Below, piece after piece: positions 7,484 to 10,789 of a DNA stretch of 10,789 nucleotides. The position numbers were made by a program, and so were the translations under genes. A model generated the notes under the pieces. That model was not told where the DNA came from, did not search any database, and worked only from the letters and a program-made list of their open reading frames with translations. Origin of the DNA: Filomicrobium sp. (lineage in GTDB: Bacteria; Pseudomonadota; Alphaproteobacteria; Rhizobiales; Hyphomicrobiaceae). Location of the stretch: contig JAJFHK010000285.1 in NCBI GenBank assembly GCA_021775655.1, positions 1-10,789 on the forward strand, given 5' to 3'. Positions within the stretch are counted from its first letter, which is position 1; every line of letters begins with the position of its first letter.

Positions 7484-7603
7484 TTGGGGGCGCGGTTTGA
7501 TTGGAACGTGAGGGAGGCGCGCAAGCGTAGCACCACGCCGATCAAAAGTCGCAAGTCAGTTTTCGTTTTGGTTCAAATAATGACACGACGGGAGAAATAA
7601 TCG
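7484..7603. promoter_or_regulatory. Divergent intergenic region between the AEC permease and ThDP-enzyme genes
   Basis: This 120-bp gap must hold promoters for both flanking genes. It contains a spaced inverted repeat: TTTGATTGG at 7496-7504 and CCGATCAAA at 7538-7546 (8 of 9 positions complementary, 33 bp between). Two half-sites about four helical turns apart could bind one regulator. GGAGA at 7591-7595 is the ribosome site of the ThDP gene, 8 bases before its ATG. I could not settle convincing -35/-10 pairs. Confidence 0.35.
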
Positions 7604-9235
7604 ATGCGAGGCGCAGACCTTCTGGTCGACACTCTGGCCAAAGCTGGCGTCAGCAGGATCTTCAGCCTGTCTGGCAATCAGATCATGCCCGTCTACGATG
7701 CATGCATCGATGCCGGTATTGCAATTCATCACACCAGACATGAAGCCTCTACCGTCTTCATGGCGGATGCCTGGGCGCAGTTAACAGGAGAGATTGGCGT
7801 CGCCCTCGTGACAGCCGCCCCAGGCTTTGCCAATGCCCTGGGACCGCTTTTTACCGCGTTGCAGTCGGACAGTCCTGTCCTTTTGCTAAGCGGGGATTCC
7901 CCTAGGACCCAAGACGGTCTGGGCGCGTTCCAGGAACTCGACCAGGTCGCAGTTTCGACGCCTTTGACAAAGTTCTCTGCGCGGCTGACATCCATTGATA
8001 CCGTTGTGGAACAAACCGCAGAAGCAATCCGAATAGCGCTGTCAGGACGGCCAGGGCCAGTGCATTTGGCGCTGCCTTTCGACATCGTACAGGCGAAAAC
8101 AGAAAAAGCCGGCGATGCTCATCCGCCAAGTTTCATCGAGCAAGCAAACCGAATTTCTCCCGCCGACCTTGAAGCCGTCAGTCAGGCGCTTGTTGCCGCA
8201 CAGCGGCCAATAGTCATTGCCGGGCCAAGCCTGAACAAGACCAGAGCACGAGACCTCCATCGTAGTCTTGAAAACGTATTGGGTATACCGGTGCTCGCAT
8301 TGGAGAGTCCGCGTGGTCTCAATGATCCATCACTGGGGAAATTGGCGTCTGCCCTAAAGGTTGCGGACCTTGTCGTCTCGCTGGGTAAGCGCATCGATTA
8401 CACGCTTGCTTTGGGCTCAGCCGATAAACTAGGAACCGAACGCAAATGGGTGGTCATTGACAGTGAGCCCACTGCACACGAGCGCGCCTCCCGAAACCTT
8501 GGCGACCGTGCGCTACTCACCATTGATGCCGATCCCAAAGCCTTTGCAGCAGCCCTCGCGGCAGCACCGCCAACCGACAAAAACCGCGCGGCATGGCGGG
8601 CCGAACTCGATTCCCTGACCAGCGAACGCAGCTTCGCCGCACCACCGCCGCCAACTTCAGGAGCAATCTCCCCGGAAGCATTGTGCGCAGCAGTCCAACG
8701 TCAAATCGACAAAGCTTCACAAGCAGTGCTGATTTGCGATGGCGGCGAATTCGGTCAGTGGGCGCAAGCTTGTTGCCAGGCCAACGAGCGTTTGATCAAC
8801 GGCCCCTCTGCGGCCATCGGAGGCATGCTTTGTTATGCACTGGGCGCGCGAGCTGCCCGTCCTAACGCCACTGTACTAGCGCTGATGGGTGACGGAACGG
8901 TCGGATTCCAGTTCGCCGAATTCGAGACGGCAGTTCGCGAGAACCTCCCATTCGTTGTGGTGATCGGCAATGACGAATGCTGGAACGCGGAACACCAGAT
9001 CCAGATGCGCGACTATGGCCCCGAGCGATTGATAGGCTGCCAGCTCAGCAACGCCCGTTATGATCTCGCCGTTGCAGGCTTGGGCGGCCACGGCGAGTTC
9101 GTTACAGATCTGGCCGAACTCGATGCCGCGCTGGACCGTGCGGCAGCCTCTGGACTACCTGCATGTGTCAATGTCCAAATGGAAGGCAAAGCAGCCCCGA
9201 CGATTTCATCTGGACCAGCGCCAGCCGTACACTAG
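7604..9235 (+). CDS. Thiamine-diphosphate-dependent enzyme, acetolactate synthase-like
   Basis: This 543-residue protein has the full three-domain order of the POX/ALS group of ThDP enzymes. The PYR domain (about 1-170) has SLSGNQIMPVYDAC and RHEAS with Glu47, the residue that activates the cofactor, followed by a glycine-rich AAPGFANAL segment. The central domain (about 185-335) is Rossmann-like. The PP domain (about 350-530) has GDGTVGFQFAEFE (GDG at 429-431) and IGNDECW (454-460), the metal-diphosphate motif with Asp457 where the family usually has a second Asn. GDG and ND are 24 residues apart, as normal. Enzymes of this group decarboxylate 2-oxo acids or ligate or cleave C-C bonds. Substrate-pocket residues do not let me choose among acetolactate synthase, carboligase or decarboxylase. 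A biosynthetic IlvB is unlikely, as no IlvN small subunit follows. The GGT-like gene begins 17 bp downstream, so the two are probably cotranscribed. Confidence 0.9.
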   Translation: MRGADLLVDTLAKAGVSRIFSLSGNQIMPVYDACIDAGIAIHHTRHEASTVFMADAWAQLTGEIGVALVTAAPGFANALGPLFTALQSDSPVLLLSGDSPRTQDGLGAFQELDQVAVSTPLTKFSARLTSIDTVVEQTAEAIRIALSGRPGPVHLALPFDIVQAKTEKAGDAHPPSFIEQANRISPADLEAVSQALVAAQRPIVIAGPSLNKTRARDLHRSLENVLGIPVLALESPRGLNDPSLGKLASALKVADLVVSLGKRIDYTLALGSADKLGTERKWVVIDSEPTAHERASRNLGDRALLTIDADPKAFAAALAAAPPTDKNRAAWRAELDSLTSERSFAAPPPPTSGAISPEALCAAVQRQIDKASQAVLICDGGEFGQWAQACCQANERLINGPSAAIGGMLCYALGARAARPNATVLALMGDGTVGFQFAEFETAVRENLPFVVVIGNDECWNAEHQIQMRDYGPERLIGCQLSNARYDLAVAGLGGHGEFVTDLAELDAALDRAAASGLPACVNVQMEGKAAPTISSGPAPAVH

Positions 9236-9252
9236 TTATTGAGGTCTAACCC

Positions 9253-10789
9253 ATGCTGCAGGCCCGCACGTGTCTAGGCGGAATGGTGACCGCGCCCCAA
9301 CATTTGGCAGCCGAAACTGGTGCGGCAGTCCTACGCGAGGGCGGCAATGCGATCGAATCCATGATTGCAGCCGCTGCAACCATCGCAGTGACCTACCCAC
9401 ACATGAACGGCATCGGGGGTGATGGGTTTTGGTTGATCGCACGCGCTGGTGCACCGCCTGTTGCGATCCAGGCGTGCGGCACCGCCGCCGCGCTCGCGAA
9501 TTCCGCAGCATACCGTGCGGAAGGGTTGACCGCCGTCCCCGCACGCGGCCCGAAGGCGGCAGTGACGGTCGCAGGCGCAATCGCCGGTTGGTCGAAAGCC
9601 CGTGAGGTCTCTGAAGCCGCCGGTGGCCGAATTCCCCTCAAGCGCCTGCTTGACGATGCCATAGAGTACGCAAAGAAAGGCGTCCCGGTTAGCTCGTCTG
9701 TCGCCTTTCGTGCGCGCCTCAGATGGTCGGAACTAAGCCCTGTCTCAGGGTATGTTGACACCTTCGGACAGCACGGTCCCTTGCGGGAGGGCGCAATTCT
9801 CAAGCAGCAGGAACTGGCTAGGACGCTCGAACGATTGCGGGACGTCGGACTCGATGACTTCTACCGAGGCGAACTTGCCCGCAGTATGGCAAGCGATCTC
9901 GAAGCCGCAGGCAGCGACCTGAGATTGGCCGACTTCGAAACTTTTGAGGCCAAGTACGTCGAACCGCTGCAAACCCGGCTCTCGGTCGGCAACGTCTATA
10001 ATCTACCGCCTCCAACACAAGGTGTTACAACTTTGATGATTCTCAGGATGTTCGAACGCCTGGGCGTGAATCAAGCAGAATCCTTCGACCACCTGCACGG
10101 CCTCGTTGAGTCATCGAAGCGGGCTTATCTCAAGCGCGACACAGCCCTCGGCGACCCAAGCTGCATGGAGACCGACACCAAAGACTGGCTTGAAGACTCC
10201 TTCATCGAACGCGAAGTCAAAAAAATTGATCGTGTCCGGGCGGCGCCCTGGCCGCATCCGACACGAGATGGCGATACGATTTGGATGGGCGCCGCCGATG
10301 CTCAAGGCACGGTTGTCAGCTACATCCAGAGTCTCTTCAAAGATTTTGGCTCTGGCGTCGTTCTCCCCGGCTCCGGGGTCCTCTGGCACAACCGCGGCTA
10401 CGGGTTTTCACTTGATCGCGGGCCGAATGGACTTGGGCCGGGCCGGGTTCCCCTCCACACCCTCAACCCGGGTCTTGCACACCTTGACGACGGTCGCACG
10501 CTGGCCTTCGGAACCATGGGCGGCGACGGCCAGCCACAAACGCTCGCCACTATATTTTCCCGTCATGTTCTCTTTGGTGAGGATATGCAAGCCGCGATAA
10601 CCGCGCCAAGATTTTTTCTTGGAAGCAACTGGGGCGCGGCTGATGCCACGCTCAACCTGGAGCGACGCTTCGATTCTTCCCTTGTCGACGATTTAAAAAC
10701 CGCAGGACACAACATTGATCTCGTCAGCGAGTTCGATGAACTGATGGGTCATGCGGGCATGGTTTCGATCGACCAGCAGGGCGTAATTC
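9253..10789 (+). CDS. Gamma-glutamyltransferase-like Ntn-hydrolase, C-terminus cut by window end
   Basis: Starting at ATG 9253 (GAGG at 9241-9244), 512 codons are open to the right edge. Family members are about 520-590 residues, so only a short tail is missing. These are self-cleaving amidohydrolases: the chain is cut before a threonine that becomes the nucleophile of the small subunit. Here that residue is Thr342, in DGDTIWMGAADAQGTVVSYI, aligned with E. coli Thr391 by the Asp seven residues later. MVTAPQHLAAETG, REGGNAIESMIAAA and GIGGDGFWLI are the usual large-subunit motifs, and GTMGGDGQPQT (420-430) is the small-subunit glycine loop. No signal peptide is present, unlike periplasmic GGT, so it should act in the cytosol. 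Residues that hold the glutamyl group in E. coli are replaced, so the substrate is probably another amide, as with the oxamate amidohydrolase HpxW. Likely cotranscribed with the ThDP gene. Confidence 0.9.
   Translation, partial: MLQARTCLGGMVTAPQHLAAETGAAVLREGGNAIESMIAAAATIAVTYPHMNGIGGDGFWLIARAGAPPVAIQACGTAAALANSAAYRAEGLTAVPARGPKAAVTVAGAIAGWSKAREVSEAAGGRIPLKRLLDDAIEYAKKGVPVSSSVAFRARLRWSELSPVSGYVDTFGQHGPLREGAILKQQELARTLERLRDVGLDDFYRGELARSMASDLEAAGSDLRLADFETFEAKYVEPLQTRLSVGNVYNLPPPTQGVTTLMILRMFERLGVNQAESFDHLHGLVESSKRAYLKRDTALGDPSCMETDTKDWLEDSFIEREVKKIDRVRAAPWPHPTRDGDTIWMGAADAQGTVVSYIQSLFKDFGSGVVLPGSGVLWHNRGYGFSLDRGPNGLGPGRVPLHTLNPGLAHLDDGRTLAFGTMGGDGQPQTLATIFSRHVLFGEDMQAAITAPRFFLGSNWGAADATLNLERRFDSSLVDDLKTAGHNIDLVSEFDELMGHAGMVSIDQQGVI

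Noticed and set aside
7604..9235. Annotation as biosynthetic acetolactate synthase IlvB or as oxalyl-CoA decarboxylase.
   Set aside because: No regulatory subunit gene follows and the metal motif is N-D. I saw no residues specific for a CoA substrate, so only the ThDP family level is supported.
9393..10600. Several ORFs on both strands over the right end of the window (minus 9393-9803, plus 10106-10600).
   Set aside because: They are shadows of the GGT-like gene, whose frame from 9253 stays open to the window edge and carries the family motifs throughout.

Overview
The window looks like chromosomal or large-plasmid DNA from an alphaproteobacterium, most likely Hyphomicrobiales (Rhizobium, Brucella/Ochrobactrum or Mesorhizobium type). 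The reasons are moderately high GC (mid-50s percent by eye, not computed), tight operons with purine-rich ribosome sites, and a tripartite tricarboxylate transporter (TTT) set next to a GntR regulator and an enolase-superfamily gene. The taxon is an inference from style and gene content. I saw no insertion sequence, integrase, tRNA, rRNA, CRISPR array or phage gene.

Layout. At the left edge (1-119, minus strand) is the start of an enolase-superfamily enzyme (mandelate racemase / muconate lactonizing type), cut by the window end. It is transcribed away from a plus-strand operon, and the two share a 136-bp control region (120-255). The operon runs gntR (256-990), tctC (1021-2037), a strong hairpin with a T-tract (2057-2086), tctB (2149-2655), tctA (2652-4169) and a large DUF3604/PHP-like metal-dependent protein (4200-6467). 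A minus-strand AEC-family permease (6521-7483) meets this operon tail to tail. It is divergent from a second plus-strand pair: an acetolactate-synthase-like ThDP enzyme (7604-9235) and a gamma-glutamyltransferase-like Ntn-hydrolase (9253 to the right edge, 512 codons visible, nearly complete).

How the genes may work together. The set reads as an uptake-and-catabolism island for an organic acid or acid amide of unknown identity. TctC would capture the substrate in the periplasm and TctAB import it. GntR/UTRA would sense a ligand and control both directions of the divergent region. The enolase-superfamily enzyme would epimerize or dehydrate an acid. The GGT-like hydrolase would cleave an amide, the ThDP enzyme would act on a 2-oxo acid or make or break a C-C bond, and the AEC permease would move a carboxylate across the inner membrane. 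The role of the DUF3604 protein is unknown. Two points stand out. The GGT-like enzyme keeps its nucleophile threonine but has lost the residues that hold a glutamyl group. The DUF3604 protein sits directly behind tctA in place of the two-component regulator found in the classical tctCBA-DE operon. The enzyme families are read with good confidence; the shared pathway is a hypothesis.
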